Assembly (NCBI RefSeq): GCF_946221155.1
Contig: NZ_CAMIAN010000006.1
Coordinates: forward strand, 1-64,000
Source: an uncultured Corynebacterium sp.
GTDB taxonomy: Bacteria > Actinomycetota > Actinomycetes > Mycobacteriales > Mycobacteriaceae
Length of the DNA stretch: 64,000 bases
Direction: 5' to 3'
Numbering within the stretch: the first letter of the stretch is position 1; each line of letters begins with the position of its first letter. Positions 53,261 through 61,415 of this stretch are shown here, one piece after another. The notes beneath the pieces are model-generated. The model had not been told where the DNA came from. It saw nothing but the letters and a program-made list of their open reading frames with translations, and did no database searches. The position numbers and the translations under genes are program-made.

Positions 53261-53803
53261 ATGACCCCGTCACCCCAGAAGTCGCCGCAGACGCCTTCCC
53301 ATCCCCCGGTACGCGGCCGTAAGGCTCCTGAAATCCTGCCGGAGATCGACGTCGCAGAGATCGCCACGGCAGTGTATGACTTTCTTTCTGCCACCCGCCG
53401 CCTGATGGAGCGGCCCAACCAGTCGCTAGAGATCTCCCAGTCGGAGATCGAGGTACTGCAGTTTATCTCCCAGCATCCGGGCTGCGGTGTGTCGGATATT
53501 GCCCGCCTGCGCTTCCTCCGCGCCTCCAACGTCTCGGCGACCGTGCGCCGTCTCATCAACGGTGGGCTGATCCGCCGCCAGGCCAACCCGGAGGACAAGC
53601 GCGCCCAGGATCTCTATCTCACTGACGAGGGCGTGGACATGATGAACTCCATCACCGACGAGTGGGCGCTCATCATCACGAAGGCCACCGACCGGATGGA
53701 CGCGCGCGACATCGCAAAACTACGCCGCGGCGTGCCCGCCCTGCGGAACCTTTCCCTAGCAGCGGAGTCCCTCGTCGACGATCTACAGCGCAACCCGGAC
53801 TAG
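53261..53803 (+). CDS. MarR-family transcriptional regulator
   Basis: 180 residues with a Pro-rich N-terminal extension of ~30 residues, then a MarR winged helix (GVSDIARLRFLRASNVSATVRRLINGGLI; wing NPEDKRAQDLYLTDEG). It faces an ABC-2 exporter encoded convergently, which it might control in trans. The 121-bp upstream gap is AT-rich with ACACACACAAAAAGAGAG before the ATG. No operator was firmly identified. Confidence 0.85.
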   Translation: MTPSPQKSPQTPSHPPVRGRKAPEILPEIDVAEIATAVYDFLSATRRLMERPNQSLEISQSEIEVLQFISQHPGCGVSDIARLRFLRASNVSATVRRLINGGLIRRQANPEDKRAQDLYLTDEGVDMMNSITDEWALIITKATDRMDARDIAKLRRGVPALRNLSLAAESLVDDLQRNPD

Positions 53804-53839
53804 CATCGGGAACCGCAAGCTAACCCCAAAACTAAAAAG

Positions 53840-53870
53840 GCCCCACCTGGCATCTCAGAGCCGGTGGGGC
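53840..53870 (-). terminator. Rho-independent terminator of the ABC exporter operon
   Basis: GCCCCACC (53840-53847) pairs with GGTGGGGC (53863-53870). On the minus strand CTTTTTAG follows. It lies between the convergent marR and permease genes. Confidence 0.75.
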
Positions 53871-53872
53871 GA

Positions 53873-53893
53873 GGGGGCGTCACCAAGAAAAGG
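53873..53893 (+). repeat. Dispersed motif copy in non-coding DNA
   Basis: The core GGGCGTCACCAAGAAAA differs from the consensus at two positions. It lies between the terminator and the permease stop codon, so it is not constrained by coding. Confidence 0.5.
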
Positions 53894-53896
53894 CGC

Positions 53897-54709
53897 TTAA
53901 GCGTCCCGCTTCTTCAGCGTCACTACGCCCACGACGAAAAGCACCACACACCAGGCGGCGAAGTACAGGATAGATCCGGTCTGTCCCCACGGCGCCCCGT
54001 CGAGATCCCGCATGCCGGTGTAAGCATCGGCGTTGGTGAACGGCATGTACGGCGGTAGCCAGTCGCGAACCTTCGGCACAAGCTGCACCAGCGTGCCCTC
54101 GATCACCAGGTTCCACAGCAGCATGATTGCGATGCCGCCGGCGGTGTTGCGCACCAGGTAGCCCACGCCGATGGCGGCGGCGATGGTCAGCAGCAGGTAC
54201 AGCTCAATGCGCCCAATCTGCTCCCACAGGCCATCGGCTCCGAGGCCGACCTTGCCCAGCAGCTCTTCATCCTCCACATTCCAGCCGAGCGACCACTTGG
54301 CGAGAACCGTGCCCACCACGTTGGAGATCAACGCGAGGATCGAGGCGATCACACCGTAGACCAGGAACTTCGCAATCGGCACCTGCCAGCGGGTCGGGGT
54401 GGCCAGCAGGGTGGTTTTGCTGGTGTTCGCACCATACTCAGTGGTCACCAGCATCACGGCCTGGATCATCACGATCATCATGCCGAAGGAAAGGAACCCG
54501 CTGAGGCCCATGTCGGAGCCGATGCCCGCGACGACGGACATGTACAGCTCTGGGTCTTTCTTCGCCTCTTCGCTGGTCAGCAGCGAGCCGGTCATGCCGC
54601 CGTTAAGCAGCGCGAAGCCGATCGAGAAGAACAGGATCAGCCCGGAGGTCCACCACAAGGCTTTGGTGCTGCGGAGCTTAATCAGCTCCGATTTGATCAG
54701 GTTCACCAT
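53897..54709 (-). CDS. ABC-2 type transporter permease
   Basis: 270 residues with six hydrophobic segments, starting LIKSELIKLRSTKALWWTSG, the usual amphipathic start of ABC-2 permeases. It has a large extracytoplasmic loop after helix 1. Its start codon overlaps the ATPase stop by one base. It probably exports a lipid, drug or peptide with the adjacent ATPase; the substrate is unknown. Confidence 0.85.
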   Translation of the reverse strand: MVNLIKSELIKLRSTKALWWTSGLILFFSIGFALLNGGMTGSLLTSEEAKKDPELYMSVVAGIGSDMGLSGFLSFGMMIVMIQAVMLVTTEYGANTSKTTLLATPTRWQVPIAKFLVYGVIASILALISNVVGTVLAKWSLGWNVEDEELLGKVGLGADGLWEQIGRIELYLLLTIAAAIGVGYLVRNTAGGIAIMLLWNLVIEGTLVQLVPKVRDWLPPYMPFTNADAYTGMRDLDGAPWGQTGSILYFAAWCVVLFVVGVVTLKKRDA

Positions 54710-55764
54710 TACTTGTCCCCTTCCTTCTGCACGCGCACGGCGTTGCCGGTTGCCTCGCTCTTTTCTTTGTGACGCCCACCTACGGGCTCAGCCTCTCTCG
54801 GCACCACCTTGGGGGTGGCCTTTTCCGCCGCCTCCGGCTTGTCGGACTCCACGCTGGCGTGGTACTCCACGTGCTCCTGTGTCATTCGCAGGTAAGCGTC
54901 CTCCAGGCTCGGGCGCTTCTCCGACAGCTCGCGCAGGCGCAGGCCGTAGCTGTAGGCCAGGGCACCAATCCAGTCACTTTCCTGCTGCGGGACGGTCAGC
55001 GTCGGGCGGCCGTCAAGATCCTTCCCCTCGTGGAACACCACCGACTCCGCCTTCAGTGCGGCCTTCATTTCCGCGAGGTGGTCGGTACGCACAATGGTGG
55101 ATACTTCGGAGGTGGACTTGATGAACTCATGGGTGCTCTGGTTAGCAACCAGGCGCCCCTTACCGATAACGATCAGGTGGTCGGCTGTCTGCGCCATCTC
55201 GCTGAGCAGGTGCGAACTGATCAGAACAGTGCGCCCCTCCCGAGCCAAGGCGCGGACGAAATCGCGTACCCAGCGAATACCCTCCGGGTCCAGACCATTG
55301 ACTGGCTCGTCCAGGATCAGCACCTCCGGGTCCCCCAGCAGGGCACAGGCCAGGCCCAGGCGCTGGCCCATACCCAGCGAGAACTTGCCAGCCTTGCGGC
55401 CCGCCACATCGCTCAGACCCACGATGCCCAGGACTTCATCCACGCGCTTCTTGGAAAAACCATTGGCGGCGGCGACCCAGCGCAGGTGTGCCACGGCGCT
55501 GCGGTTGGGGTGGACCCACTTGGCGTCCAGCAGCGTGCCGACTTTCTCCAGCGGGCGCTTGTATTCGGAGTACGCCTTGCCATCAATGCGGGCAGTTCCC
55601 TTGGTCGGTTCATCCAGTCCCACGATCATTCGCATCGTGGTGGACTTGCCGGCACCGTTGGGCCCTAAGAACCCGGTAACAATTCCGGGAGTGACCTCAA
55701 AATTCAAATCGTTAACTACCGTATTGCCTTTATAGGCTTTGGTTAGGGAACTGACCGTAATCAT
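54709..55764 (-). CDS. ABC transporter ATP-binding protein
   Basis: 351 residues from MITVSSLTKAYKGNTVVNDL. Walker A GPNGAGKST is near residue 37, signature KFSLGMGQRLGLA near 130 and Walker B VLILDEPVNG near 153. A C-terminal region follows, with a charged tail of ~70 residues. The open frame extends to 56031, but ATG 55764 is the family start. It forms an exporter with the next gene. A dispersed motif copy lies in the tail coding region at 54761-54777. Confidence 0.9.
   Translation of the reverse strand: MITVSSLTKAYKGNTVVNDLNFEVTPGIVTGFLGPNGAGKSTTMRMIVGLDEPTKGTARIDGKAYSEYKRPLEKVGTLLDAKWVHPNRSAVAHLRWVAAANGFSKKRVDEVLGIVGLSDVAGRKAGKFSLGMGQRLGLACALLGDPEVLILDEPVNGLDPEGIRWVRDFVRALAREGRTVLISSHLLSEMAQTADHLIVIGKGRLVANQSTHEFIKSTSEVSTIVRTDHLAEMKAALKAESVVFHEGKDLDGRPTLTVPQQESDWIGALAYSYGLRLRELSEKRPSLEDAYLRMTQEHVEYHASVESDKPEAAEKATPKVVPREAEPVGGRHKEKSEATGNAVRVQKEGDK
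54761..54777 (-). repeat. Dispersed motif copy
   Basis: The minus strand reads GGGCGTCACAAAGAAAA, in a third reading frame (Gly-Arg-His-Lys-Glu) compared with the mutY and folP copies. Confidence 0.6.
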
Positions 55765-55840
55765 GCGTTCTAGTCTGCCACAATAAGGGTGGTTTAAGCA
55801 GAGTTTGTAGGCACACATTTCCTTAGGCTGTATATACTTT

Positions 55841-57292
55841 ATGGCTATGCCCCCAGTGACTGCATTCGAGGCAGACCGGTGGATGGACAGCGAAGAGCAC
55901 CCCACCGGTCGCGGCAGCTCGTTCAAGGGGTTTGTGAACCCGGCGCTCGAAGCACCGCGCCGGTTCCTGAAGTTCGCCTCCACCTCCCCGGGCCTTCTCA
56001 CCATCGTCTCGACGATCCTGGTCTTAGCCATTCTCGCCGCAGGCGGAGCGATGGTCTACAGCTCGCAGAATCGCCAGGCACAGCTGAACACGTTGGTCAG
56101 CCGGACCGAGCCACTGTCAGATGCAGCCCAGGAACTCTTCAACTCCCTTTCCGTAGCCGATTCAGTGGCCACCACCAGCTTCCTGCGAAAGTCCACTACG
56201 GATACGGCCACCCGGGACTATGACGACGCAATGTCCAGCGCCTCGACGGCCATCATCCGTGCCACCAGCGGCATCGACAATATCGAGTCCCGCGAAATGG
56301 AATTGGTGCTGCAGATCCAAAACTCCATGCCGGACTATTTGAAGCTGATGTCTAACGCGCAGACGCACGATCGAATGCGCAACCCAGTCGGCGCCTCCTA
56401 TCTAGCCCAGGCCTCCACGCTGATGCAGGAGACAATGCTGCCGGCTGCCCAGGAGCTCTACTCCCGTACCTCGGAAGAGGTCTCCACTCAACAGGCGAAG
56501 CTCTCCGCTCCTCTGTGGTTCCCACTCTCCGGCATCGTGGCGGCGATTATCATGCTGGTGATAGCTCAGTTCTGGCTCGCAGCTTTGACCAATAGGCGCC
56601 TCAACTTGGGATATGTGGGCGCTACTGGGCTTATGCTGTTCGCCCTCGTATGGGCGTCAATAAGTGCTGCCCTGACGTGGCACGCGGGCAACCAAGACGT
56701 GCAGGGCACCGTTCGACCACTCGAGCAGCTGACGGCAGTGCGCATCTCGGTGCAGCAGTCGCGCACTCAGGAAGCGCTGGGACTAATTCAGCGCGACTAT
56801 GGCGAGGATCGCCAGCGGGAGTTCTCGGATTCGATGGCGGATATCGACAGCAAGCTGGAAGGTCTTCGCGGCCAGGTGAGCCACCCCGAGCGCATCGATA
56901 CCGCCCGGGAAGCGCTGCGCTCGTGGGATGAATCGCACGCGAAGATGGTTTCCGAGCTGAAGAATGGCCGCTACACCGAGGCGCTGGCTGCAGCTCTGGA
57001 TACGAAGATCCCCGAAGAAGGCCCCGAAGAAGGCACAGACGGTAAAAAGGGAACCGACAACAAGGACGGCAAGAGGGACCTGCGCGCCAGCGGTGAAGAT
57101 ACATCCAACTACACCGTCGTAGACAACGAAATGCAGGAGCTTATCAGCAGCACCCGCTCCGAGTTGCGGGACATCCTGGTGGAAGGCCGCACCGCTGCGG
57201 AGCACGTGACCAACCTCGTGCTAACCCTGACGGCGCTATCCGCACTGTGCGTTTTCTTCGGCACAAGGCCCCGACTGCAGGAGTTCCTCTAA
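55841..57292 (+). CDS. glnX: GlnX, membrane sensor protein of the GlnX-GlnH-PknG system
   Basis: 483 residues with four membrane helices (about 50-72, 226-247, 253-273 and 455-475) and two large extracytoplasmic helical regions between them. In mycobacteria and C. glutamicum GlnX links the binding protein GlnH to the kinase PknG. Two ATGs (55841 and 55847) are possible; TATACT at 55833-55838 favours a leaderless start at 55847. The segment near residue 390 (EEGPEEGTDGKKGTDNKDGK) is a charged low-complexity insert. The stop overlaps the glnH start by one base. Confidence 0.85.
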   Translation: MAMPPVTAFEADRWMDSEEHPTGRGSSFKGFVNPALEAPRRFLKFASTSPGLLTIVSTILVLAILAAGGAMVYSSQNRQAQLNTLVSRTEPLSDAAQELFNSLSVADSVATTSFLRKSTTDTATRDYDDAMSSASTAIIRATSGIDNIESREMELVLQIQNSMPDYLKLMSNAQTHDRMRNPVGASYLAQASTLMQETMLPAAQELYSRTSEEVSTQQAKLSAPLWFPLSGIVAAIIMLVIAQFWLAALTNRRLNLGYVGATGLMLFALVWASISAALTWHAGNQDVQGTVRPLEQLTAVRISVQQSRTQEALGLIQRDYGEDRQREFSDSMADIDSKLEGLRGQVSHPERIDTAREALRSWDESHAKMVSELKNGRYTEALAAALDTKIPEEGPEEGTDGKKGTDNKDGKRDLRASGEDTSNYTVVDNEMQELISSTRSELRDILVEGRTAAEHVTNLVLTLTALSALCVFFGTRPRLQEFL

Positions 57293-58377
57293 TGAGAAAG
57301 CAAACCTTCCAACCTGTAGTCGCCGCCCTGTCCGTCGCGGCCATCGCCCTCACTTCCGCCTGCTCCACGGATAGCCCCAGACTGCCGGAATGGCCCTCCG
57401 TCCAGCGCAGTTCCAGCGACGACCTGCCCTACGGCGCGACGTATGTGGAGCCGGACGAGGCTCCTAACGACGGTGACGCCGCAGCGGATACCAACACAAG
57501 CGTCGACAACACAGGTGACGAAGCCCCCTTTGGTTCCATCAAGCCAGATACCCGCGATCCGAAAGAGCGCGTGCCACACATCATGCGCCGGGGTCGTCTG
57601 GTGGTGGGCGTAGCCCAATCCCTGAACCGGCTGGGCTTCCGCGACCCGGTCTCTGGTGATGTCGCTGGCTTCGAGGTGGACCTTGCGCGTGAGATCGCAC
57701 GCGACATTTTCGGCGACCCGAACAGAATCGAATTTCGCTACGTGGAAAGCCGTGAGCGCGCCGAGGCGCTGAAGACCGGCGACGTGGACATAGTGGTGCG
57801 CACAATGTCGCCGACGCTTTCGCGCCAATCGAAGCTCGAATTTTCCATCCCCTACCTGCGGGTTCACTCGCGCCTGCTGGTGTTGAGCGACTCGAATATC
57901 GAAAGCTTCGACGACCTGCACAACAAGACGGTGTGTGTCACGCGCGACTCAACCTCCGCGGTGCGCGTGAAGCAATATGACGTGGGGCGCCTACTGCTGG
58001 CCCAGGCGTGGACGGATTGCCTGATGGCCATGCAGCGCTTCCAAGCCGATGCCATCTATACGGATGACGCGATTCTCACCGGTCTGCGGGCCCAGGATCC
58101 CTATACGACTCTGGTGGCTGACGCGCCGGAGACCAGCTACTACTCGGTGGCTATTTCCCCACCGGGATTCCCAAAGAACACGACCGGACTGGTGATGCAA
58201 GTGAACTCCACCTTGGAGCGGATTCGGCGCGACGGAACGTGGAAGAACCTCTATGACACGTGGCTGGCGGACTACTTAGGGTCGGCGTCATCACTACCGA
58301 TTAAGTACCGCACCGAGGAAGAGACGAAGGAACTCAACAAGATCCGGCGAAGGGCAGCGAGCGGCAATGCAGAATAA
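57292..58377 (+). CDS. glnH: GlnH, amino-acid-binding lipoprotein
   Basis: 361 residues with a signal peptide ending ALTSAC, so Cys22 is probably lipidated although the lipobox is not ideal. An acidic linker (~residues 40-85) leads to a periplasmic binding protein type 2 fold (GRLVVGVAQSLNRLGFRDPVSGDVAGFEVDLAREIA). In M. tuberculosis GlnH binds aspartate and glutamate and signals through GlnX to PknG. It overlaps pknG by 11 nt. Confidence 0.9.
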   Translation: MRKQTFQPVVAALSVAAIALTSACSTDSPRLPEWPSVQRSSSDDLPYGATYVEPDEAPNDGDAAADTNTSVDNTGDEAPFGSIKPDTRDPKERVPHIMRRGRLVVGVAQSLNRLGFRDPVSGDVAGFEVDLAREIARDIFGDPNRIEFRYVESRERAEALKTGDVDIVVRTMSPTLSRQSKLEFSIPYLRVHSRLLVLSDSNIESFDDLHNKTVCVTRDSTSAVRVKQYDVGRLLLAQAWTDCLMAMQRFQADAIYTDDAILTGLRAQDPYTTLVADAPETSYYSVAISPPGFPKNTTGLVMQVNSTLERIRRDGTWKNLYDTWLADYLGSASSLPIKYRTEEETKELNKIRRRAASGNAE

Positions 58378-61054
58378 CGACAGCGAACCGGAAGAGCGCA
58401 CCGAGGCCGTCGAGTTCGACCCCTTCGCCGACAGCGAACCAGAAGAACACACCGAAGCCGTCGAGTTCGACCCCTTCGCCGACGATGAAGACACAGACGC
58501 GACGGTGCAGCACACCGAACCCGTGGGCGCTCCGGCGAACGCCATGGACTCCGGCGAACGCTCACGCATCGAGGCACTATCGACCTTCCGCAAGAGGCGC
58601 GGCACGTACCGCTCCGGTGCCTCCGTGGCCGACGGCATGGTGCAACTGCCGTTCATCACGCCAACGGACCCCGAAGATGCCGTCATCGACCCCAGCGCAG
58701 CGATCGAGAAAGGTGTGGAAGCACCGACTTTGAAAGCCGGCGACATCATTGCAGGCCAGTACGAGATCCTAGGCCCCATCGCACACGGCGGTTTGGGCTG
58801 GGTGTACATCGCCATCGACCACAACGTCGCCGACCGCTACGTGGTGCTCAAGGGCATGATGGCCACGGAAAACGAGCAAGAACGCGCGGTCGCAGAATCC
58901 GAGCGAGCATTCCTGGCGGACATCACCCACCCGGGAATCGTGAAGATCTTCAACTTCATCGACGACCCCCGCTCCCCCGGTGGCTTCATTGTGATGGAAT
59001 ACGTCGGCGGGCCATCGCTGCGCGGGCAGCGGCGGAAGCTCGCGGCCGGAGCGCTGGACCTAGACGTAGCAATTGGTTACATCCTGGAGATCCTGCCCGC
59101 GCTGGACTACCTGCACTCCCGCGGCGTGGTATACAACGACCTGAAGCCAGACAACATCCTGATCACCGAGGATCAGGTAAAGCTGATCGACCTGGGTGCG
59201 GTGACAGGCATCGGCGCATTCGGCCACATCTTCGGCACCAAGGGTTTCCAGGCGCCGGAGATCGCCAAAACCGGACCGACCGTAGCCAGCGACATTTACA
59301 CCGTCGGCCGCACCCTGGCCGCACTGATTGTGAACCTGCCGGTGGAAAACGGAGTGTATGCCCAGAGGCTGCCCACCCCGGACGAAGAGCCACTGTTCCG
59401 CGAGTATCTGTCCCTCTACCGCCTGCTGCTGCGGGCCACCGACGAGGATCCGGAGGCGCGCTTCAGCTCCGCCACCGCCATGGCCAACCAGCTGATCGGC
59501 GTGTTGCGGGAGATCCTGGCCATCCGCGACGGCCGCCACTTCCCGCACCTGTACACCCGGTTCACCGCGCAGCGTAGTACGTTCGGCACCAAGCATATTG
59601 TGTTCCGTACCGACCAGCTGGTCGACGGCGTGGTGCGTTCCGTGGAGATCTCCGTGCCCGAGGTGGTGAGCGCCCTGCCCACCCCACTAGCCGATTCGAA
59701 GGACCCAGGATACGGCCTGCTTTCGGCTACCAGCTTCACCGAGGCCGGAGACCTGCTGGATACCCTGCGTGCCGCTTATTCCCAGCCGGAGCTGAAGCAC
59801 TCCGTGGAGATTCCGCTGACGATGGTGCGTGCACTACTGGATGTGGGCCAGACCCGCGAGGCCCACGATCTGCTTGACGAGCTAAAGCCACGGTTGGAGA
59901 AGGACTGGCGATTCCAGTGGCACTCTGGGGTGGCAGCGCTGCTGACGGGGCAGTTCGCAGAAGCGCAGAAGTTCTTCAACCGGGTGCTCTACATCCTGCC
60001 TGGCGAGCCCGCCCCGAAGTTGGCGCTGGCCGCCACCGACGAGTTGTTGCTGCAGCAGCAGGGCGTGAACTCTACGAAACTGTTGAGCGAGCACGTTTCC
60101 CGCGCCGCCTCCGCCCTGGCATATGCGCAGAAGTTGCCGGTGAAGGATTACACCGGGGTGCCCGGTTGGGAGCATGTCACGCTAGACCCGGTTTCTCTGC
60201 GCTTCCACGCCATGCGCCTTTACGGGTTGGTGTGGGCTACGAACCAGTCCACTGTTTCCAGCGCGTTTGGCCTGGCCAGGCAGTTGCGTGCGGAGGGCAT
60301 GGTCGATTCGGCGGTGGCTGCGTTGGACCGGCTGCCGCAGGCCTCGCGGCATAATCGTCTGGCACGGTTGACGTCTATTTTGTTGCTTATTTCTGACGCC
60401 AACAGCCTCACCGAGTCCCGCATCCGCCGTGCGGCTCGACGTTTAGAGACGCTGCCGACTAACGAGCCGCGCCTACCGCAGGTTCGCATCGCAGTGCTAA
60501 GCGCGGGTCTGAATTGGCTGCGTGGCGCTAGCGATGACGCGGACGGCGGGGCGGGGCTAGCCGGCGGGGCTAAGCCTGGCGGCGCGAGTGTCGGAGTCGG
60601 CGGTGCGGGGCGCAGTGGTGCGGACGGTGCGGGTGCCGGAGCCGGCGGTGCGGGTCGCAATAGTGCCGACGGTGCAGGTCGCAGTAGTGCCGACGGTGCG
60701 GGTCGCAGTAGTGCCGAGCCCCAGGCAGGCAATGCTGGTAGTCACCGTGGTTCCGGGGCCGGTGGTGGCCGGGGCTTCCGCAAACCCAAGGGCAAGCGAG
60801 GCCTCAAGGGAACAAGTAAACGCAGTGCCGTGACCAGGGGAAACCAAGGCTCTATGACCAGCGCAAATCGAGGTTCTCAGGTCAAGCGACGGGCAGCGGC
60901 GGCTCCCCTGTTTGACGTGCAGTTTACCGAGCGGGGACTGCGCACGGGCTTGGAAGCGAGCCTGCGTCAGCTGGCTCGCCAGGCTCCTTTCGCCCGCCAC
61001 CGCTATGACCTGGTGGACATGGCCAACCAGATCCGCCCCCGCACCTGGTTCTAA
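58367..61054 (+). CDS. pknG: Serine/threonine protein kinase PknG
   Basis: 895 residues, longer than the usual 750-825. The N-terminus carries a tandem duplication of SEPEERTEAVEFDPFAD (6-22 and 23-39), each with a Thr likely to be phosphorylated. No CxxCG rubredoxin motifs precede the kinase, unlike M. tuberculosis. The kinase domain starts near 130 with IAHGGLGWVY, the VVLKG Lys near 161, NDLKPDN near 257 and DLG near 274; it is a non-RD kinase. TPR helices follow (about 440-720). A Gly/Ala/Ser-rich insert of ~120 residues (about 722-844) with GAGRSSAD repeats splits the C-terminal part before the last helices. PknG phosphorylates OdhI to control 2-oxoglutarate dehydrogenase. Confidence 0.95.
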   Translation: MQNNDSEPEERTEAVEFDPFADSEPEEHTEAVEFDPFADDEDTDATVQHTEPVGAPANAMDSGERSRIEALSTFRKRRGTYRSGASVADGMVQLPFITPTDPEDAVIDPSAAIEKGVEAPTLKAGDIIAGQYEILGPIAHGGLGWVYIAIDHNVADRYVVLKGMMATENEQERAVAESERAFLADITHPGIVKIFNFIDDPRSPGGFIVMEYVGGPSLRGQRRKLAAGALDLDVAIGYILEILPALDYLHSRGVVYNDLKPDNILITEDQVKLIDLGAVTGIGAFGHIFGTKGFQAPEIAKTGPTVASDIYTVGRTLAALIVNLPVENGVYAQRLPTPDEEPLFREYLSLYRLLLRATDEDPEARFSSATAMANQLIGVLREILAIRDGRHFPHLYTRFTAQRSTFGTKHIVFRTDQLVDGVVRSVEISVPEVVSALPTPLADSKDPGYGLLSATSFTEAGDLLDTLRAAYSQPELKHSVEIPLTMVRALLDVGQTREAHDLLDELKPRLEKDWRFQWHSGVAALLTGQFAEAQKFFNRVLYILPGEPAPKLALAATDELLLQQQGVNSTKLLSEHVSRAASALAYAQKLPVKDYTGVPGWEHVTLDPVSLRFHAMRLYGLVWATNQSTVSSAFGLARQLRAEGMVDSAVAALDRLPQASRHNRLARLTSILLLISDANSLTESRIRRAARRLETLPTNEPRLPQVRIAVLSAGLNWLRGASDDADGGAGLAGGAKPGGASVGVGGAGRSGADGAGAGAGGAGRNSADGAGRSSADGAGRSSAEPQAGNAGSHRGSGAGGGRGFRKPKGKRGLKGTSKRSAVTRGNQGSMTSANRGSQVKRRAAAAPLFDVQFTERGLRTGLEASLRQLARQAPFARHRYDLVDMANQIRPRTWF
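58382..58483 (+). repeat. 51-bp tandem duplication in pknG
   Basis: Two adjacent 51-bp units (58382-58432 and 58433-58483) encode the same 17 residues except Arg to His. The DNA copies differ mainly at silent positions, so the duplication is not recent. Confidence 0.85.
60560..60720 (+). repeat. Degenerate 24-bp repeats in the pknG low-complexity region
   Basis: Units containing GGTCGCAGTAGTGCCGAC recur, giving the peptide repeat DGAGRSSA. The region is G-rich on the coding strand and lies in the insert near the C-terminus. Confidence 0.65.
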
Positions 61055-61107
61055 CTGCCTTCCTGGTACCCAAGGCCCTCCCCCTGATTCCAGTTACGCA
61101 CCTGCCC

Positions 61108-61174
61108 CTCATGGTCCTAGCGCTCATGGTCCTGGCGCTCATGGTCCTGGCGCTCACGGTCCTGGCGCTCACGG
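61108..61174. repeat. 15-bp tandem repeat downstream of pknG
   Basis: Four adjacent copies of CTCAYGGTCCTRGCG plus a partial fifth, starting 53 bp after the pknG stop. Confidence 0.85.
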
Positions 61175-61239
61175 CTTGCCTGGCGATTCCCTTCCCCAAA
61201 GGCCTCGGAAGGTTGCATGACGCCCGACTCTTGTCAGGC

Positions 61240-61365
61240 AAATGTCGGAAAAGTTGCAAAACGTGGAAAGGCAGAAACTGACTTCACCGGACGCAGGCCC
61301 CTGAACTGCACCTTTGCGTTACAGAAAATTACCACCATTAACAAATTGCAACTCTTCCGACATTT
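61240..61365. repeat. Mobile-like inverted-repeat element, copy 2
   Basis: The left arm 61240-61264 (AAATGTCGGAAAAGTTGCAA then AACGT) is identical to copy 1 over its first 25 bases. The right arm 61347-61365 is its reverse complement with one mismatch in 19. The interior differs from copy 1, but the overall length is about the same (126 bp). Confidence 0.75.
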
Positions 61366-61415
61366 CAGCCCCAGCGGGCTCAAAACCTCGGCGTGCCCGG
61401 CGCCCCGGCAAGCCC

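Larger units (their letters stand above)
61055..61415. other. Intergenic region between convergent pknG and ackA
   Basis: 361 bp containing a 15-bp tandem repeat (61108-61174) and the second inverted-repeat element (61240-61365). No convincing gene was seen. An open frame through the tandem repeat (repeating His-Gly-Pro-Gly-Ala) starts inside pknG and has no support. Confidence 0.6.

Noticed and set aside
54709..56031. Longer start of the ABC ATPase at 56031
   Set aside because: The extra 89 residues overlap the divergent glnX gene and resemble nothing. The family start is at 55764.
60912..61220. Open frame encoding a His-Gly-Pro-Gly-Ala repeat after pknG
   Set aside because: It begins inside pknG in another frame and owes its length to the 15-bp tandem repeat. 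No start signal was seen.
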